From: Viridothelium virens
Taxonomy: Eukaryota > Ascomycota > Dothideomycetes > Trypetheliales > Trypetheliaceae
Assembly: GCA_010094025.1 (NCBI GenBank)
Contig: ML991810.1
Location: 232,049-296,048, forward strand
Direction of reading: 5' to 3'
Length of the DNA stretch: 64,000 nucleotides
This document shows positions 10,535 through 22,025 of the stretch, one piece after another. A model generated the notes under the pieces. That model was given only the letters and a program-made list of their open reading frames with translations. It made no database searches and was not told the DNA's origin. The position numbers and the translations under genes are program-made. How positions within the stretch are numbered: the first letter of the stretch is position 1; every line of letters begins with the position of its first letter.

Positions 10535-13500
10535 ATGGACGCCGCGGATCCAGAGGGAAAACGTCCCTATTCTTACACTGCTCCCCCACAGCTGCCCCAT
10601 CAAAGGCTTCCTCATCATCAGCATCATCCGGAGCAGCCTGTTGCTGCCCAATCCCAACCCTATAGCCTTCCTCCGCCGCACCAGCCCCCGACTCATACCC
10701 AACATCCTTCAAGCCGGCCCATTGCTGAACCTCATTCTGCCGCCCATTATCCACCACCACCGCCATCTTACCATGAGGGATACCCTCACGACCCAAATTC
10801 AAGCCGCAATCTGCCTGCTCCACCTGGTCCTCCGCATGGATACAGCACACAGCGCGCTGGCTTTGTCCCCGCCGTAGACGCGCCTCATCAATACCCCGTG
10901 GAGCCGTACCGTCGACCACCAAGCACTCCTTCGCAGGGGAATCCTCCAAGTGAACATTCGCTGCGGCCCATTCAGATCTCCAATCCACCACCACCCGAGG
11001 CCCCGCGCCCTGAAGGGCCCCCAATGAATCATCATCCGTACTCTCAAGGACCTCCTCCGGAGCACCTCAATGGAGTCTACAGTGGTCTTCCCTTATCTCA
11101 TCATGAGCAGGCATCCACTCCCGTGAGCTATGCGCCGCATCCCTACGGCCCGGGTCATGGCCCCCCAACACCGTATCAGTATGCTCCAAATGGCCATCCT
11201 TACAGTACGGGCCCCAGGAAGAAGCAAGTTCGAGCGACTCAGGTTCGACCAAGTTCTTGGGGAAGATATTGAAGCAAGAGCTTATTTTTCTGTGTAGGCC
11301 TGTGATGCTTGTCGTCAACGAAAGCAAAAATGCAACGAAGAAAGGCCTTGCGCATTCTGTTCCGAACTCAATCTCAAGTGCGAGTATCGCGATGTTCCCC
11401 CGCCAAAGTAAATCCCTTCCCCCTCCTTCGATCTCCCTTTCGGGAGCCTTCGTCCCCTAACTTACCCCTGCGACTGGCTTACGATATTTAATGACTAATT
11501 TCGAATAGGCAAGACCGAAGCATGATGCAATTAATGGATAAGTTGAATGCCATGGCTGAGAGTCAAGCTCGCGCTGAGGAGCATTTTTCTGCACTACGTC
11601 AAGAGTCGAAAGACACTAGAAGACGCATGGAAATGGTGGAACACGTACTAAAAATCAAGTTACCCGAATTGACGAGAAATAGTGAAGATGCCAGGTCCTC
11701 GACAGTGGACATGGATGCCGAGACTTCCAGGAATCGCTCCGCCTCACAGGAACTCCCTCCCGCAACGTTTCATAAAACAGTGCCACATGTGGGCACGGGA
11801 AATGATACTCCATCGAGTTTCCCAGCAGGACCTCCACTTACAGCCACTGTCTCCAAAGGCCAGGCGCCAATCACCGAAGCCGAGCTCTTCGTGCCTACCA
11901 AACACACCACTGGAGCCCATAACATGTTGAAATGGCCGATCCTCGAGCAGCTCATTGATCTGGACGGAATCATACCCAGGGATCTCTATGCAAAGGAGCA
12001 ATATCCTCAGCATTTAGAAATCAGACGTGGCCTTTTGAAGCTCTACGGCCGTGGTGAAGGACCCAAACACGGTGATCGCAGCAGCGACACTCCTGGAACT
12101 CCTAGTATGAGCGGGAGTATGAGTGAGCTTGGTGACGATGCAGCAAGCATTTCTTCCGCATCTGATTCTCCGTGGGGCACTGGATTTCACAGCCCTCCAA
12201 ACACCGATACATTACTCAGACCCGAACCAGAGGTAGGCGGCCTGAATCCGGACGGGACTCTGAAACTGGATTCCGCCACGATCAAACACTTGCTTTGGGT
12301 TTTTCAGAATCACGTATGGCTAATGCACCCATGCATTCCAAAGGATACCATGATTCGATTAATAAAGGTCTTCATAGCACACTATAGTCCTGACTCTGGA
12401 CAATCTGACCGATCTCCCTATTCCATCAACCACGATCCTGAGCTACCCTTCAGGAAAAGGAAACGGTCACAAGGTGGCATCTATCCCATAGGAGGGTCAA
12501 GCAGCCCAGACAACTCCAGTCAAAGGCCCAAGGCTCTTCCCGAACGCTCGATCAATAATGCAATTGTCCTGCTCATTTTAGCGCTCGGCAAGATATGTGA
12601 TGTTAAGACACCGATACCACCTTTTCCCGGAGAGGGCAGAGATCGATCATCTCGATCAGCTCCCGGCGAGTCTCCGTCCAATATTTCAAGGCCATCTCCA
12701 GGCTCATCGTCAGCGTTTCAATCCCCAAATCCGGAGACTCACCAGCTCACACCCGGCAGCCGCGGAGTTTCAACTGACGGTTACGTGCAAAATTCTCTGA
12801 AGGATTCTGGACGAAAAAACTCTGATGTTATTCCGGGCTTAGCGTACTACGCATACGCAACCGACATTCTCGGAAATTTACAGGGTGGAAACGATACATC
12901 GCATGCTCAGGCCTTTATTCTAGCGGCTCTCTATTCTGCTCAACTGGTACGCGTTATGGATAGCTTCTCCTGGCTTACCCAGGCCACGCGGGCGTGTCAG
13001 ATTCTAGTCCAAACGTGGGTCAGATCACTTCTCCCCCTTTGAGCAGTATCTTACGCAATGCATAGAGACCATGTCGTTGATGACAAAATTAATGATGTGC
13101 CAAAGTCAACAAATCGAGATCCGCGCCAGGAGAACATTCGGTTATTGTATTGGACTTGTCTACAGCTGGAGAGGTAAGGAAATTTGAACTTTGAGAGATT
13201 TCAATTTGTACTAAAGGATGATGCAGCGATATTCTTGCTGAACTAGATGCGTTGAGCGCAAGCGGCCTATATTACCATGAAGACGTGGTTGCGTACCCAA
13301 AAGGCGTCTTTCACGACATGCCCGATCCGAGCGAAATGCCCGCAAATATACCTGATATGATGCTGCACTACTCCGGACAGATTCAGCTTCGACGGTTTCT
13401 TAATAAGGTCCACAAGACGAATTTTTATAAGCAGGGCGAGCCTCGTCAGCGGCCACCCGAGGGAAACGGCGCAGATCACGAAGTAGTTCAGTCGGAATGG

Positions 13501-14251
13501 GAAGGGGTGGAAACTCCAGAGGAAACCTATCAACGGCTGACAAGTTATCTTGATGATTGGAAAGCTATCCTGCCTCCACATATGCAGTGGGATGAAGAAG
13601 ACGCTCCCCCCCCAGCCGAGATCAATCAAGCCCGCCTACGCGCAAAGTACTACGGAGCCCGTTATGTACTCAATCGACCATTTTTACTCCAAGCAATCGA
13701 GCCATTTGGAGTGAAAGAAAGGAAGAGTCCAGTCAGCGAGGAGACCATTATGCATGCAGCTGAGACTTGTGTTGCTGCTGCCATCAGAAGTACTGTGGCC
13801 TTTGATGGTTTACCTGGGGGACTGGAGAATCGCATTCTTGTCACCAGCATCTTTGGAACTGCTCATGCGTAAGTGCGACGTTTTCTTGACTTCACTTGTT
13901 GGGTTCGATGTATTCTATTTCTCACTCGTTCGAGATCCACCGAACTTCTGAATGGAAATTTCAACATAATTTTATTTGATTAACTGACAGTTACTTCTAT
14001 ATAGTCAATTCGGCAATTGCCTCGTCCTCGCAGCGACACACAAATCTCTTCGATTGAAGCATTTAGTGGACAGGGAAAAGCTCGATAGCCTTCTCGACCG
14101 GACCATCAAGTTTCTCAGCAACTATGAATTACATTCACCTACACTGAAGTGCGACAAGCTCATCCTCATGCGTCTTAAACACAACCTGGATAAGCCCGTG
14201 GGGCAGTCCAGTTCGATGAGCCTAAGCAGCTCGTTCGGTTCGAACAAATAA
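10535..14251 (+). CDS. Zn2Cys6 binuclear-cluster transcription factor with fungal-specific TF domain
   Basis: Six exons were reconstructed: 10535-11242, 11298-11407, 11509-13014, 13066-13173, 13227-13868 and 14005-14251, giving 1106 residues. The N-terminal 230 residues are Pro/His/Tyr-rich. The DNA-binding cluster spans exons 1-3, with Cys at 238, 241, 248, 254, 257 and 264 (canonical C-x2-C-x6-C-x5-C-x2-C-x6-C). A short basic linker and a Met/Gln-rich coiled coil (SMMQLMDKLNAMAESQ) for dimerisation follow. The fungal_trans region includes the conserved block LYWTCLQLESDILAEL, which only reads in frame after removal of the introns at 13015-13065 and 13174-13226. The start at ATG 10535 has a good context, and no upstream ATG is in frame. 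It is a nuclear regulator of unknown targets. Its large upstream interval suggests substantial regulation. Confidence 0.88.
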
Positions 14252-14577
14252 TCTCAAGTATTATCTCAGTCATCTATGTGTCACCAGATACCCCAATACA
14301 CTTTTGTTTCGCACCTTGATATATTCTCCACATGCATATTTTCTTAAGAAGACTTGTTGACTCTGGGCGGCTATTTTGAACAGTTTTGCGCTTTTGATGC
14401 AAGGAACATATTTATACCCAGCATTGGCACCTACGATGGTCCCAGGGGCGGCACTTTGCAGTTTGTTTTTGTTTTTTTTTCTGACATTTCAACATACTTA
14501 TCACGTTTTCCTGGATGTGGTGGGATTGTCAGTCTTTCCCTCTTCAGTCAGTGGGTGGATAGCGTTGCGATTTATCT

Positions 14578-15036
14578 TTATTCAGTGTGCCTTTTGTGGG
14601 TGGAGTGGTGGGAATGGGTTGCGTCGATAACCGTCCGTTGGCAGGCTTTGGGGAAGAGCACGCCTGTAAAGTGGAAAACGTTGGACGTTGAGTATAGGAT
14701 GGGATGCGATGACGGCTGACTCTCAGGAGAGGCATATCTTTTTACATTTCGGATATTCTGGAGAGCTGCTAAGAAGGGCAAATCCTCATTAGGAAATTCT
14801 TGGCTGTGAATATCAGGGGTCGCTCTCACGAGCGAAAGCGTTGTGATGGAAATTATGAGGGCAAAAAGCATTGTCTCCGTTGGTAGATAGCCAGATGGTT
14901 TGACCTTTGAGGATACCATGACAAGTAGGGCATGCTGGCTGGATGGGAGCAGCAGATAGGATTTACGGCAGAAGCAACGGCAGCAGTCACGGCAGCAGTA
15001 CGGAGCAAAAACGATAGGACTTCTCACATTAGCCAT
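14578..15036 (-). CDS. doubtful small ORF, 152 aa
   Basis: This frame opens at an ATG (15036) and has a Cys-rich start (CCRDCCRCFC). An internal Met is followed by a hydrophobic stretch (MLFALIISITTLSLVRA) that could be a signal peptide for a shorter product of about 97 residues. No family is recognised and there is no splice support. It lies between two convergent 3' ends and may be noncoding. Confidence 0.2.
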   Translation of the reverse strand: MANVRSPIVFAPYCCRDCCRCFCRKSYLLLPSSQHALLVMVSSKVKPSGYLPTETMLFALIISITTLSLVRATPDIHSQEFPNEDLPFLAALQNIRNVKRYASPESQPSSHPILYSTSNVFHFTGVLFPKACQRTVIDATHSHHSTHKRHTE

Positions 15037-15500
15037 GTTTCTCGGGTCAGACCCGTATTTCGGTCAATGCGATAGTCAATGGACAAAATGATCTCACAAT
15101 TCGCACTTCAGTTCCTGGCGACTCCTGGAGGAATGCTGTTTCGACCAGATTGATGGGCGCGAGTCAGCTCGCCTGCCACCGATCTGGTGTCGTCCACTTG
15201 ATCGGAGCAATTAGCGTCTTGGCCTGGCGCACGCTCTCCCTTCCCGCTACCTAAGACAAGCCTGTCACCCTGTCCTGGCCTATCCTGTCGGTGCTGTCCT
15301 TGTCCTGTGCACCCTGTGCTTACCGCGGTACATCAAGGTACTCGATGATACGCCCGGAGCTTCCGTGTCATTTACAGACTCCACAGCACGGAGAGTACCG
15401 AAAAGTTCCAACTTGGCAGTCATGGGGGTGTTAGGGCTCAATTCGGAAAGCTCTGCCGCCGGAAATAACCTATGGTAATTTCTCCAGGCCCGATCTAGCG

Positions 15501-15562
15501 CCTTAGCAAGAGACTTGGCAAAAGACTTAGCAAGAGACTTAGCAAGAGACTTAGCAAGAGCC
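15501..15562. repeat. 12-bp tandem repeat (cttagcaagaga)n
   Basis: About five head-to-tail copies of a 12-bp unit differ by one or two bases. Because 12 is a multiple of three, the minus strand reads AKSL-type tetrapeptides, but no gene supports that reading. It lies just beyond the stop of the WD40 gene. Confidence 0.75.
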
Positions 15563-15602
15563 ATCTCAGATATGATCCATGCTCATCTCTAATCTGACAA
15601 CT

Positions 15603-17461
15603 TCAATAATGATTGTTCAAATCCCCTGTGGCCCCCTCGCCATAATCACCGCCAAGATTGACCTCCCCCTCATTACTCCCGAAACGATCGTCTCCTTCGG
15701 CAATGGAATCGTTTGGTCTTCCAGAGATAACGTCGTTCCCGAAATTTCCGGGACTCCTGTTCAGGTCAACCACCCCGTCCGCATCCCGGGAGCCAGCCCC
15801 CACGTGCGTCCCATCGGGTGGGTGAAGTGGGTCTTCCACCATTCCCCAGACCCTCACGGTGCGATCGAGGCCCCCACTTGCAATCAACGGGAGCGTGGGG
15901 TGGGCATCTACACCGAGAACGGCACCTGAATGCGCTGCATCAATGCGCTGCAGGATTTCCTTCGTCTGCACATCCCAGAACAAGATGGCGCCGTCTTCGC
16001 TGCCACTCGTAATGAAGGCGTATCGTTCCTTTTCCCTCCCACCTGACCCCCCCTGCTGCAGCTCCAGCACCAGCTCCTCCATTCCCACCGCCCCTGCCGC
16101 CGTCCCTGCCGCTGCCGACGACGCCGCAGCAGTCCCACTCACCCGGGCCTCCCGTCTCTCCACCTGCCGCCGCTGCTCCTCCTGCACCCTCTGCCCACCC
16201 TCACCCTCCACCTCCACCTCCACCTCCACCTCGTCCTCCTCCTCCACCTCCTCCCAGCCCACAGAGCCGTAAACCCCAAAGCAGCCGCCCAGCGCAAACT
16301 GCTCATTCCGATGCCCCTGATACGTCTTGACACACCGCCCCTCGGCATACCGCCACAGCCGCACACACGCATCGAGGGTCCACGCAGCGACGAAGCGTCC
16401 GTTCGGGCTGAAGCGCACGCCCGTCACCGGCGCCATGTCCTCGTGCACCAGCGTCTTGAGGCACTGCCCCGTCGGCGTGTCCCAGATCCGGATCAGCCCG
16501 TCGCCCGCGCACGACGCGATCAGCGTGCCGTCCAGGCTGAAGTCCACGCCGGACACTGGGTCCGAGTGCGCGGGCAGCGAGCGCATCAGCCGCGGTGTCC
16601 GCACGTCCCACAGGAAGACGGCTTCGTCGAAGGAGCCGCTGACGAGGGTGGAGCCGGTCGGGGAGAAGGCCAGTGAGTAGATCGAGTTGTGGTGCCCGTG
16701 GAGCGGTTTGGGGTGCTGTTTGCCCTGGAGAGATAGGAAAAGGTGGATTGTTAGCTGGGTGTGTCTGTGGGGCGGGTCTCAAATGCTTTCGGCGTGACGG
16801 CGAGATATAAGGTAGGTTGGTCGGCTTACCGTTGCAATGTCCCAGAGTCGGATGCTTTTGTCGTCGGATCCAGATGCGATGAGCTTTGAGTCGGGACTCC
16901 AGCTTATTGTAGAAACGCCTGCGAGATGACCTTCTAGAGTCTGTTCGTGTTTGCCGGTTTGCGCATTCCAGATTCGCACCGTACCGTCCGCCGCTACCAG
17001 CCATTTCCTGTCAGCCCATGTCAACGTCAAGTATGGAGCTGTCTCAATGCAGCTGATGGCTTACATGCGCTTGCTATGAATCGCCCATTTGGAGAGAATT
17101 TGACCATGGAAACACCCTTTTTGTGACCGTGCAATACCATTCGTGGCTTATAGTGCAAAGTAGTAGGCTTTATTGCCCTCAGCAGTGGGCTGCGAGAGAT
17201 AGACGCTTTTCTTTCGCTCGATTCAGAACCATGACCTAGAGGGGTGTAGAATGTTTGAGTAAGCTCATCGGGGGTATCATCGCGATAGGCATCGTATTCC
17301 TGCTCTCGACGAACTGCAGACGCTGGTCGTTCCGCAAGCTGGAAGGGAGTGGATTCGGCATGCGCAGCGTTGGGAGACTGGGAGCGATAGCCATTCGGAG
17401 ATTCGGAATAGCCGTTGGAAGTTCGCGTACGCTTGGAAGATGATTCTGGGTATTCGTCCAT
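15603..17461 (-). CDS. swd3: WDR5/Swd3-type WD40 protein, candidate COMPASS (H3K4 methyltransferase) subunit
   Basis: Exons 17461..17065, 16993..16830 and 16724..15603 give 560 residues. The first intron (71 bp, GTAAGC...GGTAG) restores the blade motif IASASADGTVRIW. The ATG at 17461 starts a Ser/Arg-rich tail of about 95 residues before the propeller. Seven WD-type blades follow, in the WDR5 order and spacing: SGSDDKSIRLWD, SGSFDEAVFLWD, SCAGDGLIRIWD, then a diverged blade, then TSGSEDGAILFWDVQTKEIL and ASGGLDRTVRVW. The last blades match WDR5 closely. In fungi this protein is the Swd3/WDR5 scaffold of the nuclear COMPASS complex. Oddity: about 80 residues of acidic and Ala/Gly-rich sequence (EVEVEVEVE) interrupt the propeller at roughly 342-422. 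The gene is divergent from isc1, sharing a 254-bp promoter. Other WD40 proteins are possible but less likely. Confidence 0.8.
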
Positions 17462-17715
17462 GACGTCGCACGTAATGCGACTTGCAGAGCGTGTGTTGCA
17501 GGTGTAAAGCTTCAACGCGCCAGCGCTGTTATTCTGCCACCGCCTTGAAGCAGCTCAGGTACTTCCCGTCCTCGCTCTACTTCAACGAAAGGAGTGCCAC
17601 CATCAGTCTGGCTGACTTCCAGATTCAATAATTCGAACACACGTGAGAAGTTCTCGGGCTCTACATAATGTATACTCAGTAGTTCACGAATCTGTTCAGG
17701 AGTTATCGCATTGCC
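17462..17715. promoter_or_regulatory. bidirectional promoter between swd3-like and isc1
   Basis: 254 bp separate two divergent start codons. A palindromic CACGTG (E-box type) sits at 17640-17645. No TATA-like box was obvious. Confidence 0.4.
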
Positions 17716-19222
17716 ATGGATTCTTCAATCCCTTCTGAAACTCCATCTACGCTCAATATCTTCTCCCTCAATTGTTGGGGGCTCAAATACATTTCTAAAC
17801 ATCGCAGTGCTCGCCTCACCGAGATTGGAAAGCGCATAGCAGCTTTGAATCCTCCTCCCGATATCGTTGGTCTTCAAGAATGCTGGACAGGGGCCGATTA
17901 TGAGTCCATTCGCTCTCTTACATCTCACATATTACCGTTCGGAAAGTTCTATTACAGTGGTGCTTTTGGAGGTGGACTAGCTATACTCTCAAGATGGCCA
18001 GTAGAAGAAAGTAACATGGTGCGATACCCCTTGAATGGAAGACCTGGGGCGTGGCCAATAAGAGGAGACTGGTTTGTGGGAAAAGGCGTGGCGTGTGCAA
18101 GGATCCGGTATGGGCGTGATGCAAAAGACATTGTGGAGGTATTTTGTACACATGTACGTTTATGTAGTCCCATAGTGCTTCAAGCAGATATCTTCAATTT
18201 ATTGGGCGATCGCTAAGTGGTGAAAATAGTTGCATGCGCCATACGAGCCAGAGCATCGTGACTCTTACCTCTGCCACCGTACTGCCCAAGCATGGGAAAT
18301 TGCCCGCCTCATGCGCCATGCCACCGAGCGAGGACATCTCGTCATCGGCTTGGGCGATTTCAATATGCGACCCAAGTCACTTGCCCATCAATTAATCGAA
18401 ACTCATGGTCATGTTAGAGACGTCTGGCGAGAAGTACATCTAGATTCATCCCTGGGATCAACCGAAGACGAACTCGAGAGGAACCGAGGAAGACCTGTAC
18501 CAAGCGCGGACTTCAACATCACCGAGAACGGGGCCACTTGCGACAGTATCCTTAATACATGGCGTTGGAATAAAGACCAGCAAAAGCGGCTTGACAAGGG
18601 CGAGGACATCTTAATATCCGAAAGCGATCTTGATCCCCACGCCAAACGTCTCGACTATATTTTCTTCGGTTCGGGCGAAAGCACCGTAGCCGGCAACGCT
18701 GCATCGCAGAGTCCCTGGCGTGTAAAATCTACCACTGTGGGAATGACAGAGCGCCATCCAACATTGCATTGCTCCCTTAGTGATCACTTCTCTGTTGCTG
18801 CAACGCTTACCCGCTTGCCGTCTTCATCTCCTTCCTCTCCTTCAAAAGCATCCCATCGAGCAGATCAGGGTACTGGTTCCGTCTCCTTTCTCCCTGTCGA
18901 AGTTTATACCGACATTCTTACCATTACGTCCACATACACTGCTCGCGAACGTAAACAAGGCCGTCTCCGTCTATATCACTTTCTAGTCCAAATCGGCGTC
19001 TCGGTAGGCTGTCTTGTGGCCGTGTGGTGGAGCCCTCACAACTATGTCGCTTTCATCTTGATGCTAGTTAGTACATTAGGATTGAGCGTAGGAGTCGTGC
19101 AAGGTTTGATGGGAGGGATCTTCAACTTGTGGGAGGAAAGGGGTTTGCGGGAGTTTAAGTGGGAGATCGAACGGGCGAAGGAGGCCGCGAAAGCTGTTGA
19201 GACGAGCGAAAAGGAGATATAG
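17716..19222 (+). CDS. isc1: inositol phosphosphingolipid phospholipase C / neutral sphingomyelinase
   Basis: Exons 17716-18153 and 18230-19222 surround a 76-bp intron (GTACGT...AATAG), giving 476 residues. The N-terminal two-thirds is an endonuclease/exonuclease/phosphatase fold: FSLNCWGLKYIS carries the metal-binding Asn, LQECW the catalytic Glu, GDFNM the Asp/Asn pair, and LSDHFSV the catalytic Asp-His. The C-terminus has two closely spaced membrane segments (about 410-455), as in yeast Isc1 and mammalian nSMase2-like enzymes. It hydrolyses the phosphodiester head group of inositol phosphosphingolipids to release ceramide and works on ER and mitochondrial membranes. All catalytic residues I can place are present. 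Confidence 0.9.
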
Positions 19223-19625
19223 AATTTCAAAAAGATTCGAGGGATCGGAATTTCAAAAGAAGATCCGAGTCTAGAGGCATTTTGCACGTGAGAATGCTCT
19301 GTATTTGTATGGAACCTTGAGTACTATCCTAAGAAGAGGGCTATGATTTTCATAAGGATTAAGAGACAATGCAGGCGAGCAACCAAATAAGCCCCAAAGA
19401 CCTCTTAAGAACATGAGGTAGCAACACTTACGAAAAGTATGGAAAGTCAAATGCGAATAATTAAGGAGAATGCTCCTAACAGATAAGTACGGCGTACCTT
19501 AGGTGGCACGCGTGGTTGATTTGCGGAGGACAAAGTGGTGGGGCCTTAGATGACCTCACGCGTCCGCGTCGCGTCCTCCGCGGACTCTCATCCTCTTCAC
19601 CACCCTTCGGACCTCTCCCTCACAA
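19223..19625. other. intergenic, about 400 bp
   Basis: isc1 3' flank followed by the sld2 promoter. Nothing distinctive beyond short A/T-rich stretches. Confidence 0.5.
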
Positions 19626-21274
19626 ATGTCTGTTCAGGAGCGCTCGACTGCTCTCAGACACGAGCTCAAGCGATGGGAAAAGCAGTTCGCTACTCTTCAC
19701 GATGGTCGAAAGCCAGGCCGAGGTGATATAAAAGGAAATGCCGATATAGGTACGTACAACGAATATCCAGATCACGCCAGCACTAGACTAAACCAACGAA
19801 TTGCAGCTTCCAAATATAAGGAATATGATAGATTACGCGAATCACTCAGTGGCAAGATAACGGTTTCCACTCCGTGCCAAGCAGCAAAACGCCAGAAAGT
19901 CGATGAATCATTCATTCACCCGTCTGAAACCCCGTCCAGACGCTCTTCAAGACCACTGGCAACTCCCTCAAAATCTCGCACAGTACAAACAGATGAAAAT
20001 GGAATTATTGGACAATCGCCGAGTGCAACACCTTCCCGAACTTATCCTACTTTTGTTGGTCCCACACCACAAAAAGACGGCATTCCACTAGGCCTATTTG
20101 ACCTCCTATCTCCGCATCAAGCTTCTCCATCCTCCAAAGCGAACTCAAATCGTCCGCCATTATCTTCGCTTTCTACGAATATTCCAGCCACGCCAAGCAA
20201 GCGACCTCATAGTGCCGTTGGCGATGAAGAAGCACCTGACACAGTCAGCCATGCACGGTTCACGCGCACTCCTACCTCGACTGGGAAACGCTTTCTTTTG
20301 GATACTATTGTGACACCTCTCAAGCGCGAGCGGAACGCAGAAGAGGGCGGCACCCCGTCTTCTTCCACGAAGCATTTGCGAACTCCCGCATTTTTACGGA
20401 GGGATAGCGTAAGGTTAGATGTTCTTCCCGAAGGCAATGAAGGATTTGGTGGGCAGCAGACAGCGGCAAGTGGCGAACCGGTTTTCAAAAGGAGAAAGGG
20501 TTTTGGGCGAAGTTTGAGTGCTATGATCCGAGGATTGAGAAAGAAGGAGGATGAGGAATTTGAAGACGAAATGGAGGTCCAACGTGAGATGGAGATAGAA
20601 GCGTGTGCAGGTCGTGGAAACCCCCCAACGCAACGTGTACCTGATACGGGCACTGCCAGCATCAGAGAGGAGCCGCAAGTTCTGGTAGAAGATAGTCAAG
20701 TCGCAATGCCTTTGGGTCCAGACAGACAGGCCGAGACTAGCGATGAAGACAACGATCATCCAGAATTAGAAGCAAATGGACAGCCAAGAAAACTGTGGAA
20801 GAAGAGGGGAATGAAGCGACAAACGAAACGCATCAATAGTAAGTACCCTATTCTTCATGTATCAAAACAACATTCTAACGAAAACCCTCAGTACGACCAG
20901 TAGCCTCAAAACCCAGACCTCAAACCACACCTCTCCTCCAGGATGGCGATGAGCGCGATGCAGAGGTGGTTTTGGACAGTCAGCCCACGGGCCTTCCAGA
21001 TGCTGCCAGCGACGACGAAGAGCACGACTCTGGTTTTGCTGGTGAGAATTTCGAGGGGGTCTCACTAGATGGCAAGGCTGCGCAATCACCCTCTCGCCCG
21101 AGGTCTTTAGAATCCACTGCGCCGCAAGATAGCCAAGGCGCACGACTCGACTCGCCCAAGAAGCCCAGGCGCAAGGTCAACCCTCAGGCACACGCCAATT
21201 ATCGCAGGCTGAAGATCAAGAGTAAGGCCGGACAGGGGCAAGGCAGAGGACGCTTTGGCCGCAGCCGTAGATAG
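19626..21274 (+). CDS. sld2: DNA replication regulator Sld2 (Drc1, RecQ4 N-terminus-like)
   Basis: Exons 19626-19749, 19807-20838 and 20892-21274 give 512 residues. The N-terminal signature LRHELKRWEKQF, followed by ASKYKEYDRLRESL, is the Sld2 homology region shared with the RecQL4 N-terminus. The middle is disordered and rich in SP/TP sites (SPSATPS, ATPSKR, TPTSTGKR), the cyclin-dependent kinase targets that let Sld2 bind Dpb11. The C-terminus is highly basic and ends NPQAHANYRRLKIKSK then an RGRFGR tail, as in other Sld2 proteins. In the nucleus it acts at origin firing, bridging Dpb11, GINS and polymerase epsilon. The first intron leaves GTACGT in the donor, the second GTAAGT. Confidence 0.85.
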
Positions 21275-22025
21275 CAAATTACATTGAATATTCGTAGAAA
21301 TGCAGACAGGGCACTCCCCAGCAAATACATGAAGTGAACAAGTTGTGACAGAATTCTGTGGTTCGTAGACCTAGTATGAAGTACCTATATAGACTATGCG
21401 CTAGTGCAAATAAGGCAACAACCACCATAGTCCCCAATAATACTACCTCTTAATAGGAAACCTACACAGAGGTGAGAGACCTGCGCAGCGATCAAAGAAG
21501 ATCACTTGAATTAAATCTGATATTCGAATAGCTTCATGATTTCCTATTTAGGTTGCGAAAATGGTGAGAAATGTGTGAACATATTCAATATCAGGCCATG
21601 CAATTATACCAAGGTTCAATGACCGTTCTTGCTTTCGTCACGTACATGAACGTGCTCAACTCCAGGTTTGCCTCCTCCGCTTGAGCGTATGAGCGTCCGG
21701 ACCAAGCTCGGAAACTTTGAACCTGGAGTCACAATATTCTATAGTATCCAGCCTCCTCACTATCTAGAAAAGTCAATTCAAGATTTGTCCTCTACAAATG
21801 AGGGCACGAATCTCCGGACAAAGCTCGGAAACTTCAAACTTTGAGTTACGATGTTTCATGGTACCCAACCCCCTCACCCACCTAGAAGGGTACATATTGT
21901 TCCTACCTCTCCGTTAATATGTTCCATTCTACATCACATTACCTCGCAACTCCTGAGTCTAATCAAACATCTCATACCAAGCCTTGCCCCTTTTCAATCA
22001 GAAGTTCCATACAAAAAAAACAGCC
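21275..22025. other. intergenic, about 750 bp, with tandem duplication
   Basis: Contains the sld2 3' flank and the promoter of the AIG2-like gene. The distal part carries a diverged tandem duplication (separate entry). Otherwise nothing is recognised. Confidence 0.5.
21664..21890. repeat. diverged tandem duplication, about 110-bp unit
   Basis: Unit one (21664-21771) and unit two (21781-21890) align along their length. Shared anchors include ctccgga/gtccgga, aagctcggaaactt, the gag-tcac/gag-ttac block, and cctcac with ctagaa. Many differences are C/T or G/A. The pair ends about 135 bp before the start codon of the AIG2-like gene, so it is part of that gene's promoter or leader. Confidence 0.7.

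Larger units (their letters stand above)
14252..15602. other. intergenic, about 1.35 kb
   Basis: This is 3' flank of the regulator followed by 3' flank of the WD40 gene. It contains a poly-T tract near 14470-14480, one doubtful minus-strand frame (14578-15036), CCTGT-rich sequence at 15240-15315 and a 12-bp tandem repeat at 15501-15562. Confidence 0.5.
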
